A stretch of 64,000 bases of DNA. It comes from Leptospira haakeii. GTDB taxonomy: Bacteria; Spirochaetota; Leptospiria; Leptospirales; Leptospiraceae. Under the pieces are notes generated by a model that was given only the letters and a program-made list of their open reading frames with translations, had not been told where the DNA came from and searched no databases. Each line of letters begins with the position of its first letter. Within the stretch, counting starts at the first letter, position 1. Below, one piece after another: positions 1-9,752 of the stretch. Position numbers and translations under genes: made by a program. The stretch is from NCBI RefSeq assembly GCF_002812045.1, contig NZ_NPEG01000005.1, forward strand, positions 124,001 to 188,000, in the 5' to 3' direction.

Positions 1-316
1 CAAAACCTAAATTGAATTTTGTCTGAATGGTAAACTCTTGGACCTTGTCCGATACCGGAGTTTTATAGAGTTGGTTTAGAACGATCGGGAATTTTTCTAT
101 TTTTAGATATCCTGGCTCGCTAGACTCGAAACCGGATTTGAATTCGGGTTTAAATCCTTGTACGGATTCCCATTCTAATCTTTTTAGATCCAAGTCCTTC
201 CAACCCGGAATAGGTTCGTTTTCCTGAGAACCCAGAGAGTAAAAAGAGAATAAGAAAAAAGAAATGAAGATTAGAGATTTGAAAGGTAAAGCCGGAAATT
301 TTTGTTTTTGCACCAT
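1..316 (-). CDS. Exported protein of unknown function, N-terminal part (runs off the left edge)
   Basis: The minus strand is open from an ATG at 316 to the window edge (105 codons) with no stop. The protein starts with a short polar stretch, then a hydrophobic segment (SLIFISFFLFSFYSLG, about residues 14-29) that looks like a signal peptide. The next residues are charged and soluble-looking (WKDLDLKRLEWES). The rest lies outside the window, so no family can be assigned. A longer ORF in another frame (150-509) covers the same DNA, but it lacks a good signal peptide and its C-terminal part is a frame-shifted shadow of this one. Confidence 0.6.
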   Translation of the reverse strand, partial: MVQKQKFPALPFKSLIFISFFLFSFYSLGSQENEPIPGWKDLDLKRLEWESVQGFKPEFKSGFESSEPGYLKIEKFPIVLNQLYKTPVSDKVQEFTIQTKFNLGF

Positions 317-444
317 GCGTTATTCGACAGCAGTAATTGGATGAGAAAAACTGCGAGATTTCAACTTTTTTAACGGATTTTTTCCTTTTCCCAAAAATGT
401 TTTCGGTAGAAACTATCCGGAAGGGAAAATAGGAGGAAAACTTT

Positions 445-924
445 ATGTCCGACTCATGGGAAGGCAAAAAATTACCGGAAGTAAGTTTATCTAGCTCTGC
501 AGGAAACACCGTAAATCTACCGAAAGACTCAAGCGGTTCTTGGACCTTATTGTATTTTTATCCAAAAGACGATACCCCGGGTTGTACAAAACAAGCCTGC
601 TCTTATAGAGATAATCTGGAAAAGTTCACCCAGGCCGGAGCAAAGGTCTATGGTATCAGCTCAGATTCTTTGGATAGTCATAAACAATTTATTGACAAAT
701 TCAATTTGAGTTTCCCTCTTCTATCCGATCCAAAACAAACCTTGAGCGGCCCCTTAGGAGTTTACGGAGACCAAGAATGGCAAGGTAGAGTATTCAAGGG
801 GCTTTCTAGAGATAGCTTTTTGGTAGGACCTGATGGAACCATCCGCAAAGTATGGAGAAAAGTAGATCCCACTAAAACAGTCGCAGAGACATTAGAGGAG
901 ATCTTAAAAGAGGCCGGTGCCTAA
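445..924 (+). CDS. bcp: Peroxiredoxin Q / bacterioferritin comigratory protein
   Basis: This is a thiol peroxidase of the BCP/PrxQ family, which reduces hydrogen peroxide and organic peroxides using thioredoxin-type donors. The 159-residue length is normal for the family. The active-site loop PGCTKQAC has the peroxidatic Cys at 47 and a resolving Cys at 52, the five-residue spacing of atypical 2-Cys PrxQ enzymes. The KVDPTKTVAE segment near the C-terminus is also typical. A strong AGGAGG ribosome binding site sits just upstream of the ATG. The next gene starts only three bases after the stop, so the two are probably co-transcribed. No signal peptide is seen, so it is cytosolic. Confidence 0.95.
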   Translation: MSDSWEGKKLPEVSLSSSAGNTVNLPKDSSGSWTLLYFYPKDDTPGCTKQACSYRDNLEKFTQAGAKVYGISSDSLDSHKQFIDKFNLSFPLLSDPKQTLSGPLGVYGDQEWQGRVFKGLSRDSFLVGPDGTIRKVWRKVDPTKTVAETLEEILKEAGA

Positions 925-927
925 GGC

Positions 928-2694
928 GTGATCGTAAAATATACTCTAGATACATACCAACCGCATAGACATTTATTAAAGGTGGAAATGGAAGTCCACC
1001 CTGACAAAGAGGAAACATTTCTTTGTATTCCGAATTGGTCCCCTGGCTCTTATAAGATCCGAGACTATTCCAAATCCATCCACCAAGTCCAATTTATACA
1101 GTCCAAACCTGGCTGGAATCTCGAACAAATAGATCTAGATACTTGGAAAGTTTCCTCCAAAGGAGAAACATTCAAAATTTCTTATCTAGTATATGGGTTC
1201 GAACATACTGTAAGAACCAATTATTTCACTAGTGATTTTATTTTAGTTCATCCTCCTGCAACATTCTTATATCCTAAAGATAGACTCGATTTAGAACCCG
1301 AACTTAGCTGGAAGAATTTATCACCTTTTCGTTTTTGTTATACAGGATTAAAGAAGAAGGAAGGTTCCAAACAAACCTGGAAAGCGAAAAACTTCGACGA
1401 ATTTTTCGACTGCCCTATTCTTCTTACCAATGAAAAACAGATCAGTTTTAATGTAGAAGGATGTGAATTCGATCTAGTTATCCTGGGAGATATAGAAACA
1501 AAAGATAAGAAGAAGATCTCCAAAGATCTGGCAACCATTGTAGAAACTCAGATTAAACTGATGGCTGGAACGGAAAATAAGTATTATTTATTCGTTCTGG
1601 ATATGAGTGATAATCTATACGGCGGGTTGGAACATCTCAATTGTAGCATCAACCAATTCGATCCGAATGGATGGTCTAATCCTGATAATTATAGAACTCT
1701 TCTAGAACTTTTATCTCATGAATACTTCCATCATTGGAATGTGAAAAGAATTCGTCCGATCGCGCTTGGCCCTTTCGATTACCAAAAGCCGAACTTAACA
1801 AAAGAATTATGGATCGCAGAAGGGATTACGAGCTTCTTCGATGCATATTTTCTACTTCTTTGCGGAATTTACTCTCCTCAACAATATTTAAATAAACTTT
1901 GGAAAGATATACAAGAACTGGAAGAATCACTAGGCGAATCCTGGATGAGCTTAGAGGATTCCAGTTTTACTGCTTGGACTAAATATTATAATCGTCCATT
2001 CGATCCAAATTTTTTGAATACTGGGATCTCTTATTATACAAAAGGTGCCATTCTATCTTTAAGCATGCATCTTTATATTCTGAAAGAAACCAAGGGCAAA
2101 AAATCCTTGGTGGATATTATGACTGGATTGAATAAGCAATATCATCAGGAGAAAAAAAGAGGATTTACCAAAGCTGAATTTTTTCAAACTGCGAAGAAGG
2201 TTACCGGCCTGGACCTAAAACTGGAGTTCGAACCTTATATCGTAGAACCGAAACGAATTCCTGTAGAAAATTATCTACATTTGATCGGAGTCGAAAGAAC
2301 CGCCTCCAAACCTAAAATAGAATCAGGGTTTAGGGTAAAGGAAGAAAAAGGGAGAATGATCGTAAGTAAAATCCTTCTCTCCAAATCAGTAAAAGAAACG
2401 GATATCAATTTAGGTGATGAATGGATCGCTTTGGATGATAGAAGAATTCTTCCGGGCAACTTTAAAGAATTATTAAACCAGTATCAGCCTGGAAAAAAAG
2501 CAGACCTTCTTCTTTCCAGAAGAGGTAAAATCTTAAAAAGAAAGATCAAATTTGACTCTTCTCCTTCCGGAAATGAACTATGGATCGATGAAAAGGCAAA
2601 GGATTCAGTTAAAGAATTGAGAGAAGTATTTTTGAATTTGGGAAAAGAATCTAAAACTTCGAAACCTTCTTCTAAAAAGACTAAATCGAAGTAA
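928..2694 (+). CDS. M61 family metallopeptidase with C-terminal PDZ-like domain
   Basis: This is a zinc peptidase of the M61 (glycyl aminopeptidase-like) family. The N-terminal half is the beta-rich M61 N-domain, with an early [14 protein letters not shown] motif typical of the family. The zinc site is HEYFH at 264-268, followed by the downstream glutamate in [14 protein letters not shown] (E298). About the last 150 residues resemble a PDZ domain and end in a Lys/Ser-rich tail. The start is a GTG three bases after the bcp stop, and translational coupling is likely. No signal peptide is visible, as in many bacterial M61 proteins. The 3' end overlaps the convergent dehydrogenase gene by 14 bases. 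Confidence 0.93.
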   Translation: MIVKYTLDTYQPHRHLLKVEMEVHPDKEETFLCIPNWSPGSYKIRDYSKSIHQVQFIQSKPGWNLEQIDLDTWKVSSKGETFKISYLVYGFEHTVRTNYFTSDFILVHPPATFLYPKDRLDLEPELSWKNLSPFRFCYTGLKKKEGSKQTWKAKNFDEFFDCPILLTNEKQISFNVEGCEFDLVILGDIETKDKKKISKDLATIVETQIKLMAGTENKYYLFVLDMSDNLYGGLEHLNCSINQFDPNGWSNPDNYRTLLELLSHEYFHHWNVKRIRPIALGPFDYQKPNLTKELWIAEGITSFFDAYFLLLCGIYSPQQYLNKLWKDIQELEESLGESWMSLEDSSFTAWTKYYNRPFDPNFLNTGISYYTKGAILSLSMHLYILKETKGKKSLVDIMTGLNKQYHQEKKRGFTKAEFFQTAKKVTGLDLKLEFEPYIVEPKRIPVENYLHLIGVERTASKPKIESGFRVKEEKGRMIVSKILLSKSVKETDINLGDEWIALDDRRILPGNFKELLNQYQPGKKADLLLSRRGKILKRKIKFDSSPSGNELWIDEKAKDSVKELREVFLNLGKESKTSKPSSKKTKSK

Positions 2695-3394
2695 TTCCTC
2701 CGTCAACAGTCCAGTTCGCGCCGTTGATATAACCCGACTCGGAAGAAATTAAAAAAGTAACCACTCTTGCAATCTCTTCCGGAGAAGCGATTTTTTTAAC
2801 AGGTGTCATCTCTATTATCTTTTTGCGATGGTCATCCACCTGATCTTCTTGGATCCCCATCTTGGTTTCCATATAACCTGGACTCACTGCGTTAGATGTT
2901 ATTCCCTTCTCTCCCCATTCGGCAGCGATAGATTTCATAAACCCTATGATCCCATGTTTGGAAGAAGAATAAGCCACAGACAATGCACTTCCTTGCACTG
3001 ACAAAGAAGAAGCTATATAAACGAATCTTCCGAATTCTTGTGAGCTGAAAATTGGAAGTAAAAATTTTGTAATTTGAAAAGCAGAGCGAAGATTGATGGA
3101 AAAGATCCTGTCCCATTCTTCTAAAGAAACTTGGGTGATCTTATGATAAGGACCACCATAACCCGCACAATGTATAAATCCTCGGATGGAAGAAGTCTCA
3201 GATTGGACGTTTTTGCAGGCATTCTCCAATTCATCTGAAGAAGTCAGATCTATTTTTTGGAATATTTCATTTGGATGAAGTTTATCGGGAGAAACCAGAT
3301 CCCAATTTAGGATCTTATATCCAGAATTTCCTAATTCGGAAACAAGTGCTCGGCCAAGGCCTCCACTTCCTCCAGTGATTAAAATTGTAAACAT
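2681..3394 (-). CDS. Short-chain dehydrogenase/reductase (SDR)
   Basis: This is an NAD(P)-dependent oxidoreductase of the classical SDR family, about 237 residues. The N-terminal Rossmann motif is TGGSGGLG, and the catalytic YxxxK motif is YSSSKHG. The usual NNAG appears as HCAGYGG, and the C-terminal part has the family pattern ending in [11 protein letters not shown]. The substrate cannot be told from sequence. The frame is open 24 codons further upstream, but MFTILITGG is the natural SDR N-terminus, so the ATG at 3394 is preferred. It is divergent from argB with only about 43 bases between the chosen starts. Confidence 0.92.
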   Translation of the reverse strand: MFTILITGGSGGLGRALVSELGNSGYKILNWDLVSPDKLHPNEIFQKIDLTSSDELENACKNVQSETSSIRGFIHCAGYGGPYHKITQVSLEEWDRIFSINLRSAFQITKFLLPIFSSQEFGRFVYIASSLSVQGSALSVAYSSSKHGIIGFMKSIAAEWGEKGITSNAVSPGYMETKMGIQEDQVDDHRKKIIEMTPVKKIASPEEIARVVTFLISSESGYINGANWTVDGGITSI

Positions 3395-3437
3395 TTCTGA
3401 ATCGACGTACAAGCGGGGAACGATTTCTCTGTTTGGT

Positions 3438-4310
3438 ATGGAACATTCCTTTGAGAGGGTCAACAATATTCTGGAGGCCCTTCCCTATATTACAAAATAC
3501 TCCGGGAAAACTGTGGTGATCAAGTATGGTGGAGCCGCAATGGCGAAGGCCGACTTAAAGGAATCTTTTGCAAAAGATATCGTTCTTCTAAAATACGTAG
3601 GCATCCATCCGATCATCGTTCACGGAGGCGGGCCGGAGATCAATAGACTCTTAGATAGTTTGAATATTCCGACTGAATTCGTTCACGGGCATAGAGTCAC
3701 AAACGAGGAGACCATGGACGTGGTGGAGATGGTCCTCACAGGAAAAGTAAATAAACAGATCGTATCCATGATCAATAAAGAAGGCGGAAATGCAGTAGGA
3801 CTTTCCGGAAAAGACGGAAATCTAGCGGTCGCTTCTAAGACAAAAATAGAAATAGATGTAGAAGGAAAAAAATCCGAGCTAGTCGATGTAGGTCTTGTGG
3901 GTAAGATCGACAAAATAGATCCTACAGTCATTCTATCTCTCCAAGAAAAAGGTTTTATCCCAGTCATTTCTCCAGTGGCCGAATCTGAAACTGGAGAATC
4001 ATTAAATATCAACGCAGATACTTTTGCAGGAGAATTGGCAGGAGCTCTTAAAGCGGAGAAGCTGATCCTTCTTACAGACACGAGCGGGATCCTGATCGAC
4101 GGAAAACTTGTAACAGGTTTGAACAGGGCCTTAGTAAAAGATTATATTCGAAAAGGAGATATCACCGGAGGAATGATCCCTAAAGTGGAATGTTGTCTTT
4201 CCGCGATCGATCAAGGAGTGAGAAGGACTCATATTATTGACGGAAGAGTCCCCCATTCTATTCTGATCGAAATCTTTACTGATCAAGGGATCGGTTCCTT
4301 GATCGAATAA
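3438..4310 (+). CDS. argB: Acetylglutamate kinase
   Basis: This enzyme phosphorylates N-acetyl-L-glutamate, the second step of arginine biosynthesis. It belongs to the amino acid kinase fold. Visible motifs are the nucleotide loop [10 protein letters not shown], the substrate-binding HGGGPEI and the C-terminal GGMIPKVE, which carries the conserved lysine. From the ATG at 3438 the protein has 290 residues, normal for ArgB. The frame is open 21 codons upstream, but that extension lies in the divergent SDR gene and does not look like ArgB. No other arg gene is in the window. The downstream phosphatase starts 35 bases later. Confidence 0.95.
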   Translation: MEHSFERVNNILEALPYITKYSGKTVVIKYGGAAMAKADLKESFAKDIVLLKYVGIHPIIVHGGGPEINRLLDSLNIPTEFVHGHRVTNEETMDVVEMVLTGKVNKQIVSMINKEGGNAVGLSGKDGNLAVASKTKIEIDVEGKKSELVDVGLVGKIDKIDPTVILSLQEKGFIPVISPVAESETGESLNINADTFAGELAGALKAEKLILLTDTSGILIDGKLVTGLNRALVKDYIRKGDITGGMIPKVECCLSAIDQGVRRTHIIDGRVPHSILIEIFTDQGIGSLIE

Positions 4311-4345
4311 AAGGAAATTCCGAATCTCCTTGACAGGAGTAGGAT

Positions 4346-6157
4346 TTGGGCTGGAATAAGCCCTCCCGATTTGAAAATCTTTCAAAAATAGAAGTATTCC
4401 CGGACCAAATGAGTTTCAAACAGCTCTCCTTAGCTCTTATTTCAGACATTACCGCCAGGATCAACTCCACCGATGATCTGGAAGAACTTTTGGGAATTAT
4501 CATAGAGACCACAAAAGATGTGCTCAATACGGAAGGATGTTCCCTTCTACTCTATGATCCGGACGAAGATTGTCTAGTATTCCAAGTTGCAAAAGGTGAT
4601 AAGGGAGAATCCCTCACTGAATTAAAAGTCCCTAGAGGAAAAGGGATCGCTGGAATGGTGTTAGAAAGTCTCGAGCCGGTCATCGTAAATGATGCAGCAA
4701 ACGATCCAAGAATTTATAGAAACATAGACGATGCTGTTGGATTCACGACAAAGAACCTGATCTGCGTTCCAATGAAGGCACAAGGTGAGATCCAAGGAGT
4801 TCTGGAAGCAGTAAACTCTTTAGAAAGGCCCGAATTCACAAATAAAGATATTAAAATATTAGAATATCTTTCCGACCTTGCTGCGATCGCCATCAGAAAC
4901 AGAAGGTTAATCCGCGACTTAAAAGACCGAGCAAGAGAACTAGACTGTCTTTATCAGATCAGTCAGGCAATCTCTAATATCAGCGAATTAGATCAGTTTT
5001 TAAATCTTACAGTAAACTCTATTTCCGATGTTTTAGGAGCAGAAAGAGTTTCTTTAATCTTCCAAAATCCTAGAACAAAAGCATTCGAACTTTCTAAATC
5101 CATCGGTTTCAGCTTAGAAGAAGAATCCCACCTAGTCGATGAGTCCCGAGGGATCTTGAATGAAATTTTGTCCCTAGGAAAAGCAATCTTAGTACAAGGA
5201 CAAACGGATATTAATCCGAACCTTCTCACACCGAATCGTTATAAGACCAGATCATTCGTCTCTGTTCCGATCCGTCAGGATGGGACAATCATAGGCGTTT
5301 TGAATGCTGCAGATAAGATGAGCGGAGACAGTTTTTCTCATCAGGATCTTTCTATCTTAAGCACAATCTCCAACCAGATCGCTGAGGCTTATAATAGTCT
5401 TTTGGCAAAAAACCAAAAAGAAAAGTTAACCTCTATCCGAAGAGATATGCAAATTGCTTCTCAGATACAGATCAACTCTTTACCTAACATTCCTAAGAAG
5501 ATGCATCTTTTGGAGATTGAAACTTCCTATACCGCATCCAAGGAGATCGGTGGAGACTTTTATGATCTGATCTATCATAATCCTGATGAAGTAAGTATCT
5601 TAATCGCGGACGTTTCCGGAAAAGGGATCGCTGCCGCACTCTTTATGGAATTTTCCAAGACGATTATAGCGGGGGAAGTAGCGCGTAACTCTTCCACAAG
5701 TATCAGTCTCATGGGAGCAAATCGGATCATCCAGGAGAAGTCCGGTTATTTTATGTTCGTTACCGTGATGCTGACCCGTATCAATATGCTCAAAAAAAGA
5801 ATCCGCTATTCTAGCGCTGGCCATAATGAGCAGTTATTATATAAAGCTAAGGAGAAGAAGGTACTACTTCTCTCCGGAAAAGGAATGCCTCTAGGCATCA
5901 AAGAATCAGAGATAGAAGAACATGAAGTGGAATACCAGCCCGGAGATCTTCTAGTCCTTTACACTGATGGTGTAAGCGAGACCACGAACAAAGACGGAGA
6001 AATGTATTCTTTGGAAAATCTCGCAAAACTAATAGAAAGAAACGGCGACATGCCGGTAGAAAATCTAAAAGAGCTGATCTTAGATACTACCGACGCATTC
6101 AGAGGAGAAGCAGATCCTCATGACGATTACACTTTAGTAATGGTCAGACTCAATTAG
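4346..6157 (+). CDS. Tandem GAF-domain SpoIIE/PP2C phosphatase (RsbU-like)
   Basis: This is a soluble signalling phosphatase of about 603 residues. Two GAF domains are visible at roughly residues 40-190 and 205-350, then a short coiled linker and a SpoIIE/PP2C catalytic domain from about 385. Metal-binding acidic motifs are seen in [24 protein letters not shown] and DDYTLVMV. RsbU-type enzymes dephosphorylate STAS anti-anti-sigma proteins, and a STAS protein is encoded at 59467. The start is taken as TTG at 4346 because AGGAG lies six bases upstream. An ATG at 4409 is possible but has a poorer ribosome binding site. The GAF ligand is unknown. Confidence 0.92.
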   Translation: MGWNKPSRFENLSKIEVFPDQMSFKQLSLALISDITARINSTDDLEELLGIIIETTKDVLNTEGCSLLLYDPDEDCLVFQVAKGDKGESLTELKVPRGKGIAGMVLESLEPVIVNDAANDPRIYRNIDDAVGFTTKNLICVPMKAQGEIQGVLEAVNSLERPEFTNKDIKILEYLSDLAAIAIRNRRLIRDLKDRARELDCLYQISQAISNISELDQFLNLTVNSISDVLGAERVSLIFQNPRTKAFELSKSIGFSLEEESHLVDESRGILNEILSLGKAILVQGQTDINPNLLTPNRYKTRSFVSVPIRQDGTIIGVLNAADKMSGDSFSHQDLSILSTISNQIAEAYNSLLAKNQKEKLTSIRRDMQIASQIQINSLPNIPKKMHLLEIETSYTASKEIGGDFYDLIYHNPDEVSILIADVSGKGIAAALFMEFSKTIIAGEVARNSSTSISLMGANRIIQEKSGYFMFVTVMLTRINMLKKRIRYSSAGHNEQLLYKAKEKKVLLLSGKGMPLGIKESEIEEHEVEYQPGDLLVLYTDGVSETTNKDGEMYSLENLAKLIERNGDMPVENLKELILDTTDAFRGEADPHDDYTLVMVRLN

Positions 6158-6217
6158 AATTATATAATCCGATCATCCTGATATCTATTTAATCTCGGAA
6201 CTTCTCCGGCTATAATA

Positions 6218-7513
6218 CTATTCTGCCACCATATGAGCGGGCTGTCCTGTTGAAGCCAATAATGTTCTCCACAAAGTACTTTTAGTAGGTTGAAGCACTT
6301 TTCTTTCTTGGATAGCAATATCAATCGGAAGATGAGTGAACACATTATTCCACATTCCGATCACTATATCAGTCTTACCTGCCATTGCAGCATGTACTGC
6401 ATTCTGTGCCAAAAATCCACAGAAAATAGAATCCTCAGGATTTGCAGGAATGGAACGAATGATATAGCTCGGATCTATATATTTCACATTCACTTCTATT
6501 TTCTCCGCTTTGAAAAAGTCTTGGATGGAATTTTTAAGATAAACGCCTATATCGCCTAACTTAAGATTTCCGGATGCGTCTCTTTCTTCCGTTTTACCGA
6601 AAAACTTTTGCCCAGCTCCTTCTGCCACTATGATAACTGCATGTTCTCTGGTCTGTATCCTATTTTTCAGAACATCTAAGAAGGAACCTTTTCCCTTCAG
6701 ATCAAAATCCACTTCAGGTATTAAACAATAGTTTACGTTTTGAGAAGCGAGAGCTGCGTTCACTGCAATAAAACCGGAATGTCTTCCCATTAACTTTACT
6801 ACACCGATACCGTTCGGCGCACCTTTTGCTTCCACATGCGCACATTCCACAGCTTCCATCGCTTTGGAGAAGGCAGTGGAAAATCCGAAAGTTTTTTGCA
6901 CATAGTTGATATCGTTATCTATCGTTTTAGGAACTCCAATAACGGAGATCTCTTCTCCCCTTCTGTCTATCTCGCTTACAATCTCTTTGGCTCCTCTTAG
7001 GGTCCCATCTCCCCCGATACAGAATAACATCTTCACTCCATACAAAGAAAGCCTGTCTACCATATCAGAAGCATTTTGGTTTCCTCTGGAAGAGGCGAGA
7101 ATGGTCCCTCCGTCCCTCCCAATATGGGCGACGTTTTCCGGATTCAGCTCGATTGGCTTGTGATCAAATTTTTTGACAAGGCCCTGGTAGCCATAAGGAA
7201 ATCCAAGGATACGTTTGACCCCGTATCTATAATTTAATTCCATTACGATCCCTCGAATCACGTCATTGATCCCTGGACATAACCCACCGCAGGTTACAAT
7301 CCCAGCAGTCACTTCTTTTGGGTCGAAGTAGATATTCTTTCTGGGACCCGCTTGTTCGAAAAATTCGGCACCTTCTCCTATATATTCCTTCCAGCTTTCT
7401 TCCGTTTCGAATACTGTCTTAAAAACCACCTTGGATTCGTCTCCGGTGTAATATTCGTAAGCGGCTGGACTTTCAATTTTGCAAGGTCCGAAATTTCTGA
7501 TCTTTGTGTTCAT
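6218..7513 (-). CDS. 6-phosphofructokinase (PPi-PFK-like clade, ATP-type signature)
   Basis: This enzyme phosphorylates fructose 6-phosphate in glycolysis. The 431-residue length and the GGLCPGIND start belong to the long PFK group seen in spirochetes, plants and trypanosomes. The phosphoryl-donor loop reads GGDG (167-170), as in ATP-dependent enzymes, whereas PPi enzymes usually have GGDD. The catalytic loop reads PKTIDND (195-201), with the lysine typical of the PPi-related clade. I infer ATP as the donor. The ATG at 7513 is preferred over an upstream in-frame TTG at 7528. It is divergent from the next gene. Confidence 0.93.
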   Translation of the reverse strand: MNTKIRNFGPCKIESPAAYEYYTGDESKVVFKTVFETEESWKEYIGEGAEFFEQAGPRKNIYFDPKEVTAGIVTCGGLCPGINDVIRGIVMELNYRYGVKRILGFPYGYQGLVKKFDHKPIELNPENVAHIGRDGGTILASSRGNQNASDMVDRLSLYGVKMLFCIGGDGTLRGAKEIVSEIDRRGEEISVIGVPKTIDNDINYVQKTFGFSTAFSKAMEAVECAHVEAKGAPNGIGVVKLMGRHSGFIAVNAALASQNVNYCLIPEVDFDLKGKGSFLDVLKNRIQTREHAVIIVAEGAGQKFFGKTEERDASGNLKLGDIGVYLKNSIQDFFKAEKIEVNVKYIDPSYIIRSIPANPEDSIFCGFLAQNAVHAAMAGKTDIVIGMWNNVFTHLPIDIAIQERKVLQPTKSTLWRTLLASTGQPAHMVAE

Positions 7514-7633
7514 TTTTACCGATTCCAAGTAAATTATATAAGGTCTTATTTTTTGGTAAATATGACGGAATTTTCATTGGCAAGGAAGAATATTCCGTCA
7601 TATATCAATAAATATAGGATGAGAACCGAGAAG

Positions 7634-8671
7634 ATGACATATGATTCCAAATCTCTTCCTAAACGTAAGCGCTCGCTCCTTAGAAAGACCTTCCCGGCCC
7701 TCTTGCAGGTGATTTTTCCTTTTGTAGCAAGCTTGTCCGTAATATACGGAGAAAACAGTTCTACTTTTTTCTGGGATTCTTTCGACAACTTTTCCAAAAA
7801 TACGACCCTATTTTCCCAAAAGGAAACATCCGGGGACAAAGTTGAAAAGGAAGAACATAAGGTCCAATTTTTCTCTTCTCTTACATTCAAATATCCTTAT
7901 GAAATGAAAGTGTTTCAGGAATATATCCCGACCGAATCTACATCAGCATCTTTTAATTCTATCCCTGGGCTTCCTAATAAATTACCAAACCAACCTAGGA
8001 TACTTTTACAAAAGAGAGAATTTTTCGCTCTATATCCTTCACTCGGGAGAGAAGAAGTTTTTGTAATGGCAATGAGCATGAGCCAAAACAAGGACAATAA
8101 ATCCGAGGCCTATGTAGGAGCTAATACTGAAAGAAGAGCGTTCGATGGTTTGACAGACGTAAGAGCCACTTCTTCTGTTATGCCTGGTTTAGGTTCCAAT
8201 CTTTCCAGAGGTTTAGACAACCAAGCTGGAAATTTACTCTTCGGATATTTGCTTGGAAGAGCTGGGATCCAAATGGATTTAGGCTGGAGAATGGCAGGAA
8301 ATAACGTAGGTTTGGCGATCCCTGAATCTGCGAAATCATCTATCGGTATCAGTTACTCATTAATCTCTAATTCAAGTAACTTGAATAAAATGGATTTTTT
8401 TCTGCAAGTTTCGGGAATCAAAAGATTCAATGATAGAAGTCTTTTACAGATCGAAACCCCGCAGGCCTTCAAAGGATGGCAACAAGGTTATGAGTATTAT
8501 GTAAACCCTGGATTTTCCATCTCCACAAAGAACTTAAGCTTTGAAGGTTTAGTACGTTTACCTCTGCACCAACCTTTCCCGAATACAGATGGATTACTCA
8601 CTCCGGAAATCCAAGGTATGCTCGGAGTGAAATATAAATTTTCGGATAGCTCCCCTAGTTTACAAAAATAA
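7634..8671 (+). CDS. Exported, probably outer-membrane protein of unknown function
   Basis: A basic N-terminus (KRKRSLLRK) is followed by a hydrophobic segment ending near SLSVIYG, which looks like a signal peptide. The mature part is rich in alternating polar and hydrophobic strands, glycine and aromatic residues, and ends near GVKYKF. That composition is common in outer-membrane beta-barrels, but I do not recognise a family. The frame is open far upstream through the pfk promoter region. Possible ATG starts are 7562, 7619 and 7634, and I chose 7634 because it places the signal peptide best. It is the first gene on the + strand after the divergent pfk. Confidence 0.7.
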   Translation: MTYDSKSLPKRKRSLLRKTFPALLQVIFPFVASLSVIYGENSSTFFWDSFDNFSKNTTLFSQKETSGDKVEKEEHKVQFFSSLTFKYPYEMKVFQEYIPTESTSASFNSIPGLPNKLPNQPRILLQKREFFALYPSLGREEVFVMAMSMSQNKDNKSEAYVGANTERRAFDGLTDVRATSSVMPGLGSNLSRGLDNQAGNLLFGYLLGRAGIQMDLGWRMAGNNVGLAIPESAKSSIGISYSLISNSSNLNKMDFFLQVSGIKRFNDRSLLQIETPQAFKGWQQGYEYYVNPGFSISTKNLSFEGLVRLPLHQPFPNTDGLLTPEIQGMLGVKYKFSDSSPSLQK

Positions 8672-8738
8672 AAATCAAGTTTTCCTAATATAATCTCGCC
8701 TATCCTCAGTAAATTTTTCAAAGCCAGGAGAAAGTCCT

Positions 8739-9362
8739 ATGAAAAAAATCAAGTTGCTAATCTTATTCTGCGCCGCCACCGCTACATTCGCCGATGAAGT
8801 AGTTTATACTAAAACGGGAAAGAAGATAGTTCTCAAAGAAAACTTCACCTGGCAATACGCACCTGAGCCAAAAAAAGATTCTGCTAAAAAATCGGATATA
8901 GGTAGATCTATTCTCAAAGGAACCGACCAAACAAGCCTGATCAAAAGTAAATCAGGAATATATTCCGTTTATTATAACTCTACTCTTTGGACAAGCGTGA
9001 CCGAAAGCCATGAATTCGCAGAATTTCATTTTATAAACCAAGCGAGAACCGGAAATGCAATGGTAATCTATGAAGGTTTAGAAATTCCCTTAGAGTCATT
9101 TCCTGAATTAGTTTTATTGAATGTAGTTAAAACAGATCCGGATGCAAGGATCATTAATATTGAAGATTGCTCCGTAAACGGAGTCGCGGGAAAAATCGTC
9201 ACTTATACCGCTCAGATTAAAGGTCTTAGATTTATTTTTTATTCCTTTTTAGCTAGCGGAAATTTCGGTTCTGTTCAGTTCTCTACCTTTACTTTGGAGA
9301 GCCAATTCGAGAAAGAGAAGGCAAACTTCGAGAAGGTGATTTCTGGATTTGTTTTGAATTAA
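8739..9362 (+). CDS. Exported protein with a DUF3157-like N-terminal motif
   Basis: A typical signal peptide (MKKIKLLILFCAATATFA) precedes a mature domain that begins VYTKTGKKIVLKENFTWQY. This short pattern of a key or tag followed by TW resembles the DUF3157 family of small periplasmic proteins. The remaining 140 residues look like a globular alpha/beta domain without recognisable catalytic motifs. A GGAG ribosome binding site lies upstream of the ATG. The gene follows the previous exported protein by 67 bases in the same direction. Function unknown. Confidence 0.75.
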   Translation: MKKIKLLILFCAATATFADEVVYTKTGKKIVLKENFTWQYAPEPKKDSAKKSDIGRSILKGTDQTSLIKSKSGIYSVYYNSTLWTSVTESHEFAEFHFINQARTGNAMVIYEGLEIPLESFPELVLLNVVKTDPDARIINIEDCSVNGVAGKIVTYTAQIKGLRFIFYSFLASGNFGSVQFSTFTLESQFEKEKANFEKVISGFVLN

Positions 9363-9365
9363 GGG

Positions 9366-9436
9366 TTTGTAGTAACTTCGACGGGATTTGGGTCAGGAAT
9401 CTGGATTCAGGTGTAGATTTAGTCGAAGTTACTACA
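9366..9436. repeat. Inverted pair of the dispersed TTTGTAGTAWCTTCGAC element
   Basis: GTAGTAACTTCGAC at 9369-9382 and its exact reverse complement at 9422-9435 can form a 15-bp perfect stem (with the flanking T/A) around a 39-base spacer. The pair lies at the shared 3' end of the convergent genes 8739-9362 and 9432-9746. The right arm contains the TAG stop of the minus-strand gene. A terminator or structured 3' end is possible, but there is no T-run. Confidence 0.85.
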
Positions 9437-9746
9437 GAATTTGCATTTTCTGAAAGGAAAGTTGCAGATCTAGCTTGTTAATTTGCTCTTTCTTTCTGCC
9501 AAATCTCAATAAAGTAGTAGTTTTGCCGGACGTAGTATCTATGACTTCGATCCTAGTCTCCATTACTGGGCAGGCAATATCCTCACAACTGATCTCGCTT
9601 AGTTTCAGGCGTAGATCTTCCCTTCCTAACTTCTCCCTAATCTTAGATGCCAACCAAGGATGGAATGGAAACTCCGTTCCAGGCCCCGATTCATCCTGGT
9701 ATTCAGAATGAACCGGATTTGTAGTAACTTCGACAAATCGTTTCAT
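9432..9746 (-). CDS. Small conserved-looking protein with a CxDxxCPxxET motif
   Basis: The 104-residue protein contains SEISCEDIACPVMETRIEV followed by a basic stretch and an amphipathic C-terminus. Small proteins with a C-x-D-x2-C-P-x2-E-T core occur in other bacteria, but I cannot name a function. The ATG lies six bases after the metH stop, so it is probably the last gene of the SAM-cycle operon. The first codons (RFVEVTT) are encoded by one copy of the dispersed repeat, and the stop codon lies inside another copy. The true N-terminus is therefore uncertain. Confidence 0.65.
   Translation of the reverse strand: MKRFVEVTTNPVHSEYQDESGPGTEFPFHPWLASKIREKLGREDLRLKLSEISCEDIACPVMETRIEVIDTTSGKTTTLLRFGRKKEQINKLDLQLSFQKMQIL
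9718..9734. repeat. Copy of the dispersed TTTGTAGTAWCTTCGAC element
   Basis: An exact 17-base copy lies within the first codons of the small CPxxET gene, about 20 bases from the metH stop. It is in the same orientation as the copy at 9366. Confidence 0.85.
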
Positions 9747-9752
9747 TAAAGG

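Noticed and set aside
150..509. Long minus-strand ORF at the left edge
   Set aside because: It is frame-shifted relative to the partial gene 1-316, which has the better signal peptide, and it overlaps the peroxiredoxin start.
7352..7633. Upstream extension of the exported protein ORF
   Set aside because: It runs antisense to pfk and through the divergent promoter region and contains no signal peptide at its N-terminus.
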